From the NCBI RefSeq assembly GCF_003436275.1, contig NZ_QSOP01000018.1, positions 1 to 48,714 on the forward strand: a DNA stretch of 48,714 nucleotides. The letters run 5' to 3'. Position numbers and translations under genes: made by a program. The notes below the pieces were generated by a model. The model saw nothing but the letters and a program-made list of their open reading frames with translations, was not told the origin of the DNA and searched no databases. This document shows, one piece after another, positions 34,298 through 43,274 of the stretch; position 1 is the first letter of the stretch; every line of letters starts with the position of its first letter. The DNA comes from Collinsella sp. TM09-10AT (lineage in GTDB: Bacteria > Actinomycetota > Coriobacteriia > Coriobacteriales > Coriobacteriaceae).

Positions 34298-35347
34298 CTA
34301 CATTCCTGCCCAATCGATAAAAATCTCCTCACGAAGCCGCCGTTCGAGCTCCTGCTGTCGCGGCGTCTTGTCTTTCAGCGGCACATCGAGATAGGACATG
34401 ATGAGCTCCATCACCACGCGGAAGGCATCGAAGTCGGCCAGCTGACCATAGGTCATCAGAACGACGGGATATCCCATGGCTTGCAAGGCCGTCGTTCGAT
34501 CGGAGTCCGAAATCTTGGATTCTATGGATCCGTGAATGGCTTTACCTTGGCATTCAACCAGACACTCTCTGCTGCCGTCCTTATTTGCCAGCAGGATATC
34601 GGCATAGCGCCTATCAAGCCCCGAAATCAGGCGGGCACTGCGCGTCAAGCGAATCTCGACGTTATTGGTAAGGCGCAGCCCTTCGCCGCCGCGCAACCTC
34701 GTAAGGCCAAACAGCATCGAAGCCTGGACCTCGAGCGGCGATGCCGCCACCCCCGTAATGCATTTCGCGGCACGCGTGAACGATTTAGCGCCGCGGAGCC
34801 CCGGGATCTTATCGACGTACTCGGTAAGTTCAGAGAGCTCAATCAAGGGAGGTCGTTTCCACAAGTCTGTTGGATTCCCCGAGGTATCCTTTACGTTTTC
34901 CCAGCCCGACCGTGCGTCACCCCACCGGCCCCCGTATGCCTGCTCAAGTGCCGACTTTACCTGAGGCGCAATCTTGCACACGGCAAAGGTGCCGCACATC
35001 TCATACATGCACATGATCAGACGCTCGTTTGAGACCGAGGAAGCCAGGGTCAGCAGGGTAAAGAGCGGGGACGCGACATCGAGGCCAAACTCCGTCTGCC
35101 GCACGGAATCAAACGGCCTCTCCCCGTTCCAAACATGCCTGACAATGCGATCGCCCTTACGTCCGCAGCTGCCCTGCGCCAACACGTGTAACGGGGTGCC
35201 CAGGAAATGCGTGACGAGCGGATGCTCACATAGGTGCTCCCTGCGCGGATCGTCCGCAGAATCGGGCAGGTCCGGCATTATTGCCAAGACCTGTGGAGGT
35301 ATCCGGTGATACCGAAAGGCAGATATGTCGCACAGCATGTCGTCCAT
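34298..35347 (-). CDS. Orphan AbiEi-like / PD-(D/E)xK nuclease-fold protein
   Basis: The 349-residue protein belongs to a Coriobacteria-rich family that looks like an AbiEi-type antitoxin module joined to a Vsr/DUF559-like nuclease fold. I see an N-terminal LCDISAFRYHRIPPQVL (promoter-binding-like segment), PLHVLAQGSCGRKGDRIVRHVW, VASPLFTLLTLAS, and YEMCGTFAVC. The C-terminal part has YADILLANKDGSRECLVECQ, a DxE-xQ arrangement like the PD-(D/E)xK core. No ribosome site is clear; MDDML and ML in frame are alternative starts, and upstream codons overlap the convergent... peptidase 5' region on the other strand. GC is lower than in the neighbours. A paralogue lies at 43592-44782. Function unknown. 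Confidence 0.75.
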   Translation of the reverse strand: MDDMLCDISAFRYHRIPPQVLAIMPDLPDSADDPRREHLCEHPLVTHFLGTPLHVLAQGSCGRKGDRIVRHVWNGERPFDSVRQTEFGLDVASPLFTLLTLASSVSNERLIMCMYEMCGTFAVCKIAPQVKSALEQAYGGRWGDARSGWENVKDTSGNPTDLWKRPPLIELSELTEYVDKIPGLRGAKSFTRAAKCITGVAASPLEVQASMLFGLTRLRGGEGLRLTNNVEIRLTRSARLISGLDRRYADILLANKDGSRECLVECQGKAIHGSIESKISDSDRTTALQAMGYPVVLMTYGQLADFDAFRVVMELIMSYLDVPLKDKTPRQQELERRLREEIFIDWAGM

Positions 35348-35501
35348 GAAGGGTACGTACCCGCTGCGTCGCTTGTGAACCCGCCCGGACGGCAAACGCG
35401 CTGGCTCGGCCTGCGAACGGTAAATACTGCCACGCCCACGTCGCGGATCTCTCAGGAGGCTTACAATCGGTTTGGAAAGCAAACTGATTGTGAGGTTGCA
35501 T

Positions 35502-36722
35502 ATGGTTGATGAGGATTTTGCCTGGCGGCTTGCGCAGGAGCTTGTGCGGATCGACAGCTCAGACCCGGGCGCGTATGAGGATGAAATTGAGCGCTTCATT
35601 AAGAGGCTCATTGAGCAGCAGCTGGCACAACTTGATAGTTCTGCGCTCGATGCCGTGCAGATTGAGGAGCTCGAAGTGCTGCCCGGGCGCCGCAACCTTA
35701 AAGTCACCGTGCCGGGCCAAAGCGACGAGCCGCGGCTGATCTATATCTGCCACATGGATACCGTCACCTTGGGCGATGGCTGGGACGCAGACATCGAACC
35801 GCTTGGGGCGGTTGTGCGCGACGATAAACTCTATGGCCGCGGTGCCTGCGATATGAAGGGTGGCCTGGCCTGCGCCATTGCCGCACTGGTCCATACGCTC
35901 GAGCGCGTGGCGGCGGATGGCGCGCTGCCACGCCGCGGCTTTTCGCTCATCTGCTCGGTCGACGAGGAAGACTTCATGCGCGGCTCAGAGGCCGCGATCG
36001 ATGCTGGCTGGGTCAGCTCGCGCGAATGGGTGCTGGACACCGAGCCCACCGACGGACAGATCCAGGTGGCGCACAAGGGGCGTACGTGGTTCGAGATTGA
36101 AATGGCTGGCGTGACGGCGCATGCGAGCCAGCCTTGGAAGGGCGCGGATGCCGTCGCCGCCATGGCCGAGGTCATGTGTTCGCTTCGTCGCGCGTTTGCG
36201 GCGCTGCCCGCGCACGATGAGCTGGGGCCTTCGACCATCACGTTTGGCCAAATCGAGGGCGGATATCGCCCCTACGTCGTACCCGACCGCGCCAAAGTCT
36301 GGGTCGACATGCGCCTGACCCCGCCGACCGATACGGCCGCCGCAATCAATATGGTCGAGCATGCCATCGCCGTCGCCGAAGCCGCCGTTCCCGGTTGCCA
36401 TGGCAGCTACACCGTGACGGGCGACCGCCCCGCCATCGAGCGCGACCCGAACTCTCCCCTTCTAGCAGCGCTCAAGCGTGCCGCCGATGACGTAACGGAC
36501 GCGGACACGACCGTCGGCTTCTTTACCGGCTACACCGATACCGCCGTCATTGCCGGCAAGACAGGCAACCGCAATTGTATGAGCTACGGCCCCGGCTCGT
36601 TGGCGCTCGCACACAAGCCCGACGAGTATGTGCCCCATGCCGATATCGTTCGCTGCCAAAACGTGCTCATCGCGCTTGCCGATAACACGCTCTGGGACGC
36701 AAGCGGCCAAGTTGGGGCATAA
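35502..36722 (+). CDS. M20 family metallopeptidase (ArgE/DapE/CPG2-like)
   Basis: The 406-residue protein has the di-zinc M20 layout: HMDTV (about 83-87), GRGACDMKGG (about 115-124) carrying the bridging Asp, and DEEDFMRGSE with the catalytic Glu, then a dimerisation domain (about 180-300). GHSSQP-like residues appear as TAHASQPWKG. Members deacylate N-acyl amino acids or split dipeptides in amino-acid metabolism; the substrate is unresolved. TGAGG lies six bases before the ATG at 35502. It is followed 40 bases later by the DUF1015-like gene. Its 5' end faces the AbiEi-like gene. Confidence 0.9.
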   Translation: MVDEDFAWRLAQELVRIDSSDPGAYEDEIERFIKRLIEQQLAQLDSSALDAVQIEELEVLPGRRNLKVTVPGQSDEPRLIYICHMDTVTLGDGWDADIEPLGAVVRDDKLYGRGACDMKGGLACAIAALVHTLERVAADGALPRRGFSLICSVDEEDFMRGSEAAIDAGWVSSREWVLDTEPTDGQIQVAHKGRTWFEIEMAGVTAHASQPWKGADAVAAMAEVMCSLRRAFAALPAHDELGPSTITFGQIEGGYRPYVVPDRAKVWVDMRLTPPTDTAAAINMVEHAIAVAEAAVPGCHGSYTVTGDRPAIERDPNSPLLAALKRAADDVTDADTTVGFFTGYTDTAVIAGKTGNRNCMSYGPGSLALAHKPDEYVPHADIVRCQNVLIALADNTLWDASGQVGA

Positions 36723-36761
36723 TAAGCCGCGAACAAACCGACTCGCGCGTTAGGACCGCCC

Positions 36762-37451
36762 ATGAAAGCACTTCCGTTTCCCTGCATCCGCCCGGCTCAG
36801 GACCGTGTGCTCGAGGCGCTGCCTGCGATGGGCGGTATCCTGAGCGGCAACGACGCCCTGCGCGGCGCCATTGCTGACGGCCTAATGCTCAAGGATCCAG
36901 GCGCGGCGTATTACGTGTACGAATGCTCGGGCGAGCCGGGTCGCGCGACGGGTGTCGTGGCGATTTGCCCGGTTAACGTACTGACGGGTAGCGACGAGGC
37001 TGCCGCCGAGAGCGTCGACGCACTCGCCGCCGCGCGCGCGATCGCCGAGCTTAAGGTGCAGCCGCGCCCCGTGTCGCTCGCCTACGAGGCGTCGCCCGTC
37101 ATGGATATCATTTTGAGCGCTGCCAAAGAGGGCGCATCGCTCTACGCCGTCACCGATCCCGCGGGCGTCACACATCGCGTGTGGGAGGTCAAGCGCGAGG
37201 ACGCCGTTGCCGCCATCCGTGCCATGCTCGATCAGGCGCCCGACCCGGTGTTCGCCGGTGACTCCGCCTATGTCGCCGCACTGGCTGGGGCATCGCAGAT
37301 TCTGGCCGACGAGGCCCGCGCTGCCGGCGCCTACTCTGGCAAAGAGCCGTTCAACTTTGCTGTAGCCGTGCTGTTCCCCGCCGCGCAGGTCAGCGGCAGC
37401 GCGCCGCAGGTTCCGACGGGTCTGCTCACTCACCAGGTCTCACGGTTCTAG
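36762..37451 (+). CDS. Short DUF1015-like protein
   Basis: The 229-residue protein resembles part of DUF1015: it starts with LPFPCIRPAQDRVLEALP, has YYVYECSGEPGRATGVV near 49-65, and ends with VPTGLLTHQVSRF. Full DUF1015 proteins run to about 400 residues, so this is a shortened or divergent form; I am not certain of the family. In Clostridia DUF1015 genes often sit by serA and serC, and here serA lies about 3 kb upstream, which supports the call. AGGA precedes the ATG. No catalytic motif is recognised. A terminator follows. Confidence 0.6.
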   Translation: MKALPFPCIRPAQDRVLEALPAMGGILSGNDALRGAIADGLMLKDPGAAYYVYECSGEPGRATGVVAICPVNVLTGSDEAAAESVDALAAARAIAELKVQPRPVSLAYEASPVMDIILSAAKEGASLYAVTDPAGVTHRVWEVKREDAVAAIRAMLDQAPDPVFAGDSAYVAALAGASQILADEARAAGAYSGKEPFNFAVAVLFPAAQVSGSAPQVPTGLLTHQVSRF

Positions 37452-37493
37452 CGAACTCAAACGCTAAGCTGGAAAACCCAGCATCCAAACAAA

Positions 37494-37535
37494 CAAGGGG
37501 CGGAGATGCAGCAAACGCATGCACCTCCGCCCTTT
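37494..37535. terminator. Bidirectional terminator between convergent genes
   Basis: AAGGGGCGGAG pairs with CTCCGCCCTTTT around a loop with GATGC/GCATGC. Plus-strand T-run CTTTTCG follows; it closes the DUF1015-like gene and faces the histidine phosphatase stop. Confidence 0.8.
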
Positions 37536-37580
37536 TCGCATCAAACAATTACGCCGGTAAACCGGGCCGCAACGTCAGCG

Positions 37581-38216
37581 TTATCCACGCTGCGGACCTG
37601 CCGCCGCCACGAGCGGCTCTAGCCCCAGCTCGCGCGCGTAGTCTTCCTGCGTAAAGACTTCGACCAGTTCAAACGTATCGGCCGCATCGTCAAACGCAAA
37701 ATGCAGCACTGAGCAGTTGCCCGGCACGCGTTCGCGCTCGTCGGCCGCCGCGCCCCGCACGTGGTCCAAAAACTCCTTGATAGCTGAGCCATGACTTACC
37801 GCGAGCACGCACGTATGGTCCGGACGCTGCATAAGATCGGTCAGCGTCGCCACCATGCGCGTGCGCACCTGGATCTGGCCCTCGCCGCCAAACTGCCGAT
37901 AGAAGTCGCGCCACGGGCGCTCGGGCATAAGCATCACGCGCTCGGCCTCAAAGTCGCCAAAGAACCACTCACGCAGGCCGTCCAGGCGCTCGTACGCCAA
38001 GCCCGGCCACAAGTTGGCGATAGTCTGCTCGGTGCGATGAAGCGTAGAGGTGTAGGCATGATCGGGCTCAATGCCGCGCGCACGTAAAAACATGCCGGCG
38101 CGCGCCGCCTGGTCGCAACCCAACTGCGTAAGCGGCGAGTCACTCCACCCCTGAATGATACGCTTAAGGTTGAATATCGTCTGTCCATGACGGACCAGAT
38201 ACAGATCTTTATTCAT
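37581..38216 (-). CDS. Histidine phosphatase family protein
   Basis: The 211-residue protein has the phosphoglycerate-mutase-like core: LVRHGQTIFN with the phosphohistidine, the IIQGWSDSPLTQLG segment, REWFFGDFE with a catalytic Glu, and LAVSHGSAIKEFL near the end. Members act as phosphatases on small molecules, such as alpha-ribazole phosphate, sugars or phosphoserine, rather than as mutases. AAAGGA lies five bases before the ATG at 38216. The upstream gene on this strand is a paralogue whose stop is 17 bases away, so the two form an operon. A role in dephosphorylating phosphoserine from serA/serC is possible but unproven. Confidence 0.9.
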   Translation of the reverse strand: MNKDLYLVRHGQTIFNLKRIIQGWSDSPLTQLGCDQAARAGMFLRARGIEPDHAYTSTLHRTEQTIANLWPGLAYERLDGLREWFFGDFEAERVMLMPERPWRDFYRQFGGEGQIQVRTRMVATLTDLMQRPDHTCVLAVSHGSAIKEFLDHVRGAAADERERVPGNCSVLHFAFDDAADTFELVEVFTQEDYARELGLEPLVAAAGPQRG

Positions 38217-38233
38217 AGGGGTCCTTTCGTTCG

Positions 38234-38776
38234 TTACCAACCCAAGAGCGAAAACGCCCCGTCGCAATAGCCAAAATGAAGCACGGCACCGTTGTCGGGT
38301 AGCTCTCCCCCGCCAGTCACATACTCAAGAAACTCCTGGCAGGCTGAGCCGTGGGAAACCGCCAGCACGCAGTCGTGCTGCGGCCGGGCCATAATACGGG
38401 ACAGCGCCGCGACCATGCGCGACTGAAGCTGCACTTCCGACTCGCCGCCAAAGGCCACCGGATAATCGCCCCAGGGCTGCGGCGGCATCTCGCGATTTGA
38501 TGTGCCCTCCAGCGAGCCAAAATGCCACTCACGCAGGTCATCGACCAGCTCAATGGAACGGCCCTCGCCAACGATAAGCTCGGCCGTATGCCGCGCCCGG
38601 CCCAACGGCGAGGAATACACATGATCAAAGGCCACGCCACGCGCCGCAAACGCCGTACGCGCCGTCAGCGCCTGCTCGCGCCCGCGCGCCGTAAGCGGCG
38701 AATCGTGCCAGCCCTGCAAAATGCTCTGCACATTGAGCTCAGTCTGCCCATGCCGCACCAAATACAGATCTGCCAC
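38234..38776 (-). CDS. Histidine phosphatase family protein (paralogue of neighbour)
   Basis: The 180-residue protein repeats the layout of the next gene: LVRHGQTELNVQSILQGWHD with RHG near residue 8, SPLTARGREQA, REWHFGSLEG with catalytic Glu, and LAVSHGSACQEFL. It starts at GTG with GGGGAG about five bases upstream and is followed 17 bases later by the longer paralogue. The two share the same domain order and similar loops, which points to tandem duplication. Substrate unknown. A 40-bp palindrome lies just before the start. Confidence 0.9.
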   Translation of the reverse strand: MADLYLVRHGQTELNVQSILQGWHDSPLTARGREQALTARTAFAARGVAFDHVYSSPLGRARHTAELIVGEGRSIELVDDLREWHFGSLEGTSNREMPPQPWGDYPVAFGGESEVQLQSRMVAALSRIMARPQHDCVLAVSHGSACQEFLEYVTGGGELPDNGAVLHFGYCDGAFSLLGW

Positions 38777-38791
38777 ACGCTCTCCCCTCGT

Positions 38792-38829
38792 ACCACCACA
38801 AAGGGGACAGGCACCTTTGTGGTGGTTTA
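38792..38829. repeat. 40-bp dispersed palindrome, copy g
   Basis: ACCACCACAAAGG and CCTTTGTGGTGGT pair around loop GGACAGGCA. It lies between the nitroreductase stop and the start of the histidine phosphatase operon on the minus strand. Confidence 0.85.
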
Positions 38830-38858
38830 CCGTCTGATCACGCCGCGGTGACGCTCAG

Positions 38859-39530
38859 CTACACCAGCACGTCGGCGAGCGGGCGCTTGGGTACGTGGTG
38901 CACCTGCGCATCGTCACGCCAGTAATTAATTGAGCCGTCGGGGTTGGAATCGATCGCATCGATCATCTGCGTCTCGGCCGGCACGCCAAAAGCCATGATC
39001 AGCTTGAGCTCATACTTGTCGTTATCGAGCCCCATAGCATCGATCGCGTGGGGCGTAAAGGCCTTGAACATGCAGGCTGCCACCTCGGGCGTGGCGCTGC
39101 GAGCGGCGAGCATCATCGTCTGCGCGGCAATGCCCGTGTCGACCTCGGTGATGGGCGCGGCGGGCTTACCCGGAACAGCGCGCTCGGCAAGAATCGCGAT
39201 GTAGCCGGTCGGACGCTCGCCCTCGGCAGGACCCGACCAATCCTTAAGCGCGCCGGCCCATGCAAGCTCATCAAATACACGCGCGCAATCCTCGGCACCG
39301 CTCACCACATGAAAACGCAGACGCTGAGCATTGGCGCCGCAGGGAGCCAGGTGCGCCAGTTCCGCCAGCTCGAGCAAAAACTCGCGCGGCACGCGCATGG
39401 ACTCGTCAAAACGGCGGCACGTACGGGCGCGGCGGACCAGCGCGTCAAACGTGTCCAGGCCAAGCTTTTCGCAACCCTGCTTTGCCATCGACTCGGCGCT
39501 TACCGGCGCCGCGGGAACAGCTTCGTTCAT
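38859..39530 (-). CDS. Nitroreductase family protein
   Basis: The 223-residue protein has the NADH:flavin oxidoreductase/nitroreductase pattern: RRARTCRRFDESMRVPREF (FMN contact at the RxxRxF-like segment), LAHLAPCGANAQRLRF (the SP.. loop variant), and GIAAQTMMLAAR, with a C-terminal FGVPAETQ-type strand. Such FMN enzymes reduce nitro compounds, quinones or enoates using NAD(P)H. GGGGGT precedes the ATG at 39530; an upstream in-frame ATG is weaker. It heads away from the HdeD-like gene, sharing a 230-base divergent gap. Confidence 0.9.
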   Translation of the reverse strand: MNEAVPAAPVSAESMAKQGCEKLGLDTFDALVRRARTCRRFDESMRVPREFLLELAELAHLAPCGANAQRLRFHVVSGAEDCARVFDELAWAGALKDWSGPAEGERPTGYIAILAERAVPGKPAAPITEVDTGIAAQTMMLAARSATPEVAACMFKAFTPHAIDAMGLDNDKYELKLIMAFGVPAETQMIDAIDSNPDGSINYWRDDAQVHHVPKRPLADVLV

Positions 39531-39763
39531 AAGACCCCCAATAAAAGCCAATTGTTCTTAAGAAAATCTAACCTAAAACGTAGGTAATTACACACAGCGG
39601 CGCAATGTTCCACACCTGTTGAATATTCCGCATCCAAACGGGAACAAAGGTAACAATTCGGGAAGATGAGGCTCCCATTCGCCCTTCCCGCCCCACGCGA
39701 CGGCGCCCTTGGGCGATACTGGTTGCAAGAGCTACGGCTTACGCCGCACGGAAAGGAGACATC

Positions 39764-40366
39764 ATGGGCATCTTTAAGAACGATGACAAGCAATCGAGCG
39801 CGTTTGGATTTGACGAGAAAAGCATGGCAGGCAAGGCCGTCAAGGCCGTGCGCTGGATTTACGCCATCACGGGCGTCTTGGCGCTCGTCGCCGGCATCGC
39901 ACTGCTGTTTGCGCCCGCCAAATCCCTCGTCTTCCTGACGACCGTCTTGGGCATCTACTTTGTGATCACGGCCGCGATCAGGCTGTTTACCGCTGTTTTC
40001 GAGCCGCTGCTGCCCACCGGCTGGCGCGTTACGAGCATCATCTCCAACCTGCTCATCATTCTGGGCGGCGTCATAATCCTGCGCAACCAGGCCTTCTCGA
40101 CCGCGACGCTCACCACGCTCGTGGTGGTCGTCGCCGGCTTTGGCTGGATCGTCGAGGGCGTCATGTCGATTCTGGAGTCCGAGCTTTCGTCCAACCGCGC
40201 CCTCGCTATCCTGAGCGGCGCACTTTCCATCATCGCCGGCATGTTCGTGTTTATCTATCCGCTGTGGTCGGCCAAGATGCTCGTCATCTTTAGCGGTGCC
40301 GCGCTGCTGGTGTTTGGCGTGACGCTCATTGTTCGCGCCATTCAGTTTGGCAAACTGGTGCGCTAG
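39764..40366 (+). CDS. HdeD/DUF308-type membrane protein
   Basis: The 200-residue protein has six hydrophobic helices (about 30-50, 55-78, 85-105, 110-130, 140-160, 165-190) in three internally similar pairs, as in the DUF308/HdeD family, of which HdeD is linked to acid resistance in E. coli. The biochemical role is unknown. AAGGAG lies about five bases before the ATG. Its TAG stop is immediately followed by the ATG of the YaiI-type gene, so the two are translated together. The first 25 residues are hydrophilic. Confidence 0.85.
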   Translation: MGIFKNDDKQSSAFGFDEKSMAGKAVKAVRWIYAITGVLALVAGIALLFAPAKSLVFLTTVLGIYFVITAAIRLFTAVFEPLLPTGWRVTSIISNLLIILGGVIILRNQAFSTATLTTLVVVVAGFGWIVEGVMSILESELSSNRALAILSGALSIIAGMFVFIYPLWSAKMLVIFSGAALLVFGVTLIVRAIQFGKLVR

Positions 40367-40849
40367 ATGCCAAAGACGCTCTTTATTGATGCCGACGCCT
40401 GCCCGGTCACGCGCGAGTCGATTGACTGCGCGCGGCGGGCGGGCGTCGCCGTTGTTATCGCCGGCAACAGCACGCAAAACCTGGAACGGCACATTCGCCG
40501 CGACGACCCGCGCGATGCCGAGCACGCGCGACGCGGCTTTTGGGTCACGACGCTCGACGTGAGCGTGGGCGCCGACAGCGCCGACTTTGCCATTGTCGAA
40601 CGCCTGCAGGCGGGCGACGTGGTCGTGACGCAGGACATTGGCTTGGCGAGCATGGTGCTCGGGCGCGATGCCGCCGCCATCGGTGTGCGCGGGCGCGTGT
40701 ACGACAAGGCGACTATCGACATGCAGCTGTTTATTCGCCACGAGGAAAAGAAGGTACGCCGCGCCGGCGGACGCACTCGCGGTCCGGCAGCATTTACCAG
40801 CGAAGACCGCGCCCGCTTTAAACGCAACCTCACCGAGTTGCTGCACTAA
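40367..40849 (+). CDS. YaiI/YqxD family (DUF188, UPF0178) protein
   Basis: The 160-residue protein has the conserved start FIDADACPV and the middle ADFAIVERLQAGDVVVTQDIGLA, typical of DUF188, a PIN-like-fold family of putative nucleases with unknown substrate. The GRVYDKATIDMQLFIRHEEKK segment near the C-terminus is also characteristic. Length matches the family. Its ATG abuts the stop of the HdeD-like gene with no gap; a separate ribosome site is not obvious, pointing to translational coupling. A terminator follows directly. Confidence 0.9.
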   Translation: MPKTLFIDADACPVTRESIDCARRAGVAVVIAGNSTQNLERHIRRDDPRDAEHARRGFWVTTLDVSVGADSADFAIVERLQAGDVVVTQDIGLASMVLGRDAAAIGVRGRVYDKATIDMQLFIRHEEKKVRRAGGRTRGPAAFTSEDRARFKRNLTELLH

Positions 40850-40851
40850 CC

Positions 40852-40893
40852 AAGGTAGATTTTTGAGACATGCCTAAAATCTACCTTTTTGTT
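40852..40893 (+). terminator. Terminator after the YaiI-type gene
   Basis: AAGGTAGATTTT and AAAATCTACCTT form a 12-bp perfect stem around TGAGACATGCCT, followed by TTTGTTTTG. Confidence 0.9.
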
Positions 40894-40930
40894 TTGAGCG
40901 GTGTGAGCGCTCGGAATCCATGGCTCAACA

Positions 40931-41008
40931 AAAAACGGGCTTCAAAATGCCATGCGTCGCCGCATTGCGCAGGCGCTGAGCATGGCTATTTGAAGCCCAT
41001 TTTTTAGG
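40931..41008 (-). terminator. Long tiered hairpin at the end of the exporter gene
   Basis: GGGCTTCAAA/TTTGAAGCCC forms the base, GCCATGC/GCATGGC the middle and CGCC/GGCG the top of one extended hairpin. The 10-bp base plus A-run and T-run flanks make it a bidirectional terminator between convergent genes. Confidence 0.8.
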
Positions 41009-41013
41009 CCTAC

Positions 41014-42102
41014 TTAGAGGCCAACGGCGGAGAGGATGAGGCCCCAGCCAGCGCCGATGACGTACATCATGATCAGGAACACGGCATTTTCGCGGGCGCT
41101 GCGGTTGGTGCGGAACAGCACCAGATAACCCACGCCGGCGGAAATGAGCGTGCCGGCGAGCATCGGCGCCAGTTGCAGCGCGCCTTCCAGATACAGCTGT
41201 GTAATGACCACGCTCGCCGAGCAATTGGGAATCAGCCCGACAAGCGCCGAACCCAGGACAGCGAGTGTCTCGTTGCCGCGCAGGAACTGCTCGATCGCGG
41301 ACTCGCCGAACGTCTCGAGCACGGCGACCAGAATCAGCGTCACCAGAAAAATGAATACCGAGACCTGCACGGTGTGCGAGATCGCACTGCGGATGATCGA
41401 CAGGACAGGCGTCCCTTCGTGGGAGTGAGAGTGACCGTGACCATCATGGTGTTCATGTTCGCCCTCATGACCGTGATCGTGGCCATGTCCGTGTTCGTGC
41501 TCGTCCTCGTCTTCATCACAACCGCAATGGTCGCGCTCGCACAGCTCGTGGATGTGGTCGGCGCTCACGCCTGCCTCGGCCACCTCGTCGATGATGTCAC
41601 CGCCGCTGTGGTCGTCGTGCGCGCAGTTCACGTGGGCCGGGTTGGCCGCGGTTCCCAGCACGGTACGGCGAATCGCCGCGTGCGCGCGGGCGTTACGGCG
41701 CAGGCCGCGAATGGCAGCGTCCACGATAAAACCCGTGACCAGTGCGATCAGCGCTTTCGAAGCCAAAAGCATCGCCATAGTCTGCACGGGAACCTGCTCG
41801 GCAAGCAACAGCGGCAGCATCTCATCGGAGGTCGAAAGGAACACCGCCACCAACGTGCCCAAGGTCACGACACGGCCGGCGTACAGCGTTGCTGCCATGG
41901 CCGAAAATCCGCACTGCGGCACAATGCCCAGCAGCGAGCCAACCACGGGACCCGCAGCGCCGGCGCGCTTGATAGCGCCGTTGACGCGGTCGCCCGCAAC
42001 GTGCTCAAGTGTCTCGAGAGCAAGATACGTCACCAACAAAAACGGCACCAGCGACAGCGTGTCCTTGCCGGCGTCGAGCAGAATATCAATCAGTAAATCC
42101 AT
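41014..42102 (-). CDS. Putative 10-TM heavy-metal exporter (ArsP_2-like) with His-rich loop
   Basis: The 362-residue protein has two sets of about five membrane helices, 20-140 and 245-360, matching the ArsP_2/putative manganese transporter family, whose members are proposed metal exporters. GIVPQCGFSAM and GLIPNCSASVV are the paired pore motifs with cysteine. The cytoplasmic loop between (about 140-240) ends with a striking His/Asp/Glu-rich tract of roughly 35 residues, with repeating GH, DH and EH dipeptides, that could bind zinc, manganese or nickel. An AAAGG site lies about 11 nt before the ATG. It converges with the YaiI-type gene. Confidence 0.82.
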   Translation of the reverse strand: MDLLIDILLDAGKDTLSLVPFLLVTYLALETLEHVAGDRVNGAIKRAGAAGPVVGSLLGIVPQCGFSAMAATLYAGRVVTLGTLVAVFLSTSDEMLPLLLAEQVPVQTMAMLLASKALIALVTGFIVDAAIRGLRRNARAHAAIRRTVLGTAANPAHVNCAHDDHSGGDIIDEVAEAGVSADHIHELCERDHCGCDEDEDEHEHGHGHDHGHEGEHEHHDGHGHSHSHEGTPVLSIIRSAISHTVQVSVFIFLVTLILVAVLETFGESAIEQFLRGNETLAVLGSALVGLIPNCSASVVITQLYLEGALQLAPMLAGTLISAGVGYLVLFRTNRSARENAVFLIMMYVIGAGWGLILSAVGL

Positions 42103-42273
42103 GACGGATGGAACCTTTCGTGTCTTTCGGCAGCATTGTAAAAGTCCTAGCGGTCAACTAGGGTATTGTAGTTGTCCCGGGCGCGGTGCCAATAGTTGCC
42201 TATGGTAAACTATCATCTCGCCATAACTCAGTAACCTCGAGCCGCACAACGCGGCCCGTCCAAGGAGTAGCAT

Positions 42274-43242
42274 ATGAACGTATCGCAAGCACTCGAATAC
42301 GAGCGCCAGCCGTTTATCCCCATGTTTATCTACGGCGATCACGGCGCCATGGAGTCCGAGCGCCAGAAGGGCGAAGAGGCCCTCAAGGTGCTCGAGACCG
42401 AGTACTTTACCGCCGAGGGCGACCCCGGCTTCGACTTTGTCACCGTGCGCGACCTGGCCGACCGCAACCGCGACCTGTGCGACCAGATTGGCGAGGCGCG
42501 TCTGCGCAACGTGACGCCCGCGACGCTCTCGCGCGGCCTGTCCGATGCTGACACCTGCGCCGCCATCGGCAAGATGCAAAAGCGCACTGCCGCGTCCGTT
42601 ATGCGCGAAATCCGCGGCGACCGCGACGCGCTCGGCGTGGCCTACGCCCGCAAACCCATCCAGGGCACCGTGCTCGGTATCGACATCGAGACCACCGGCC
42701 GTGCACCCGAGCGCGGCTATATCATCAACGTGGGCTGGGAGATCATGGAGCTCACCAGCGACGCCGTCCCGCACGACGCCGAGGCACACTACTGCGGCCT
42801 GCCCGACATCTACCGCGGCGAGGATGTACCGCTGTCGAATATCCACCACATCACCTGGGACGACATCGACGGCAAAACGCCCTTCCGCGAGAACAAGGAG
42901 CTGCAAAAGCAGCTGCTCAAGCTTATGAAGAAGTACCCGTACATGGCGCATAACGCCGCCTTTGAGGACAGCTGGTTCAAGATTCACCTGGACGGTTACG
43001 CCGAGGCACGCCGCGCGGGTAAGATCATCGTCATCGACTCGCGCCAGATCTGCCGCAGCCTGGACGCCGACGCGCGCTCGCTCCCCCGCGAGTCCGCCCC
43101 CGCCGCGCTCGAGAACTGGGCACGCCGTCGCGGCACCCTCGCGCCCGACGCCAACGAGCAGCATCTGGGTCTGGACGACACCGACCTCATGCTCCGCACG
43201 GTACAGGCCGAGTTCAACCTCAAGAACCTATTCGCGAAATAG
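42274..43242 (+). CDS. DEDD-type 3'-5' exonuclease domain protein
   Basis: The 322-residue protein has a DnaQ-like exonuclease domain from residue 130: GIDIETTG (Asp137, Glu139), AHNAAFEDSWF, and a C-terminal LGLDDTDLML supplying the last acidic residue. The order is that of DEDDh exonucleases such as the polymerase III epsilon subunit. The first 120 residues form a separate helical region not found in simple exonucleases, containing YFTAEGDPGFDFVTVRDLAD. It may proofread or process DNA or RNA; the substrate is unknown. AAGGAG lies six bases before the ATG. No operon partner; a GC-rich hairpin follows. Confidence 0.85.
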   Translation: MNVSQALEYERQPFIPMFIYGDHGAMESERQKGEEALKVLETEYFTAEGDPGFDFVTVRDLADRNRDLCDQIGEARLRNVTPATLSRGLSDADTCAAIGKMQKRTAASVMREIRGDRDALGVAYARKPIQGTVLGIDIETTGRAPERGYIINVGWEIMELTSDAVPHDAEAHYCGLPDIYRGEDVPLSNIHHITWDDIDGKTPFRENKELQKQLLKLMKKYPYMAHNAAFEDSWFKIHLDGYAEARRAGKIIVIDSRQICRSLDADARSLPRESAPAALENWARRRGTLAPDANEQHLGLDDTDLMLRTVQAEFNLKNLFAK

Positions 43243-43274
43243 CAACGCCTGCGACAAACACTACTTGCTCACGA

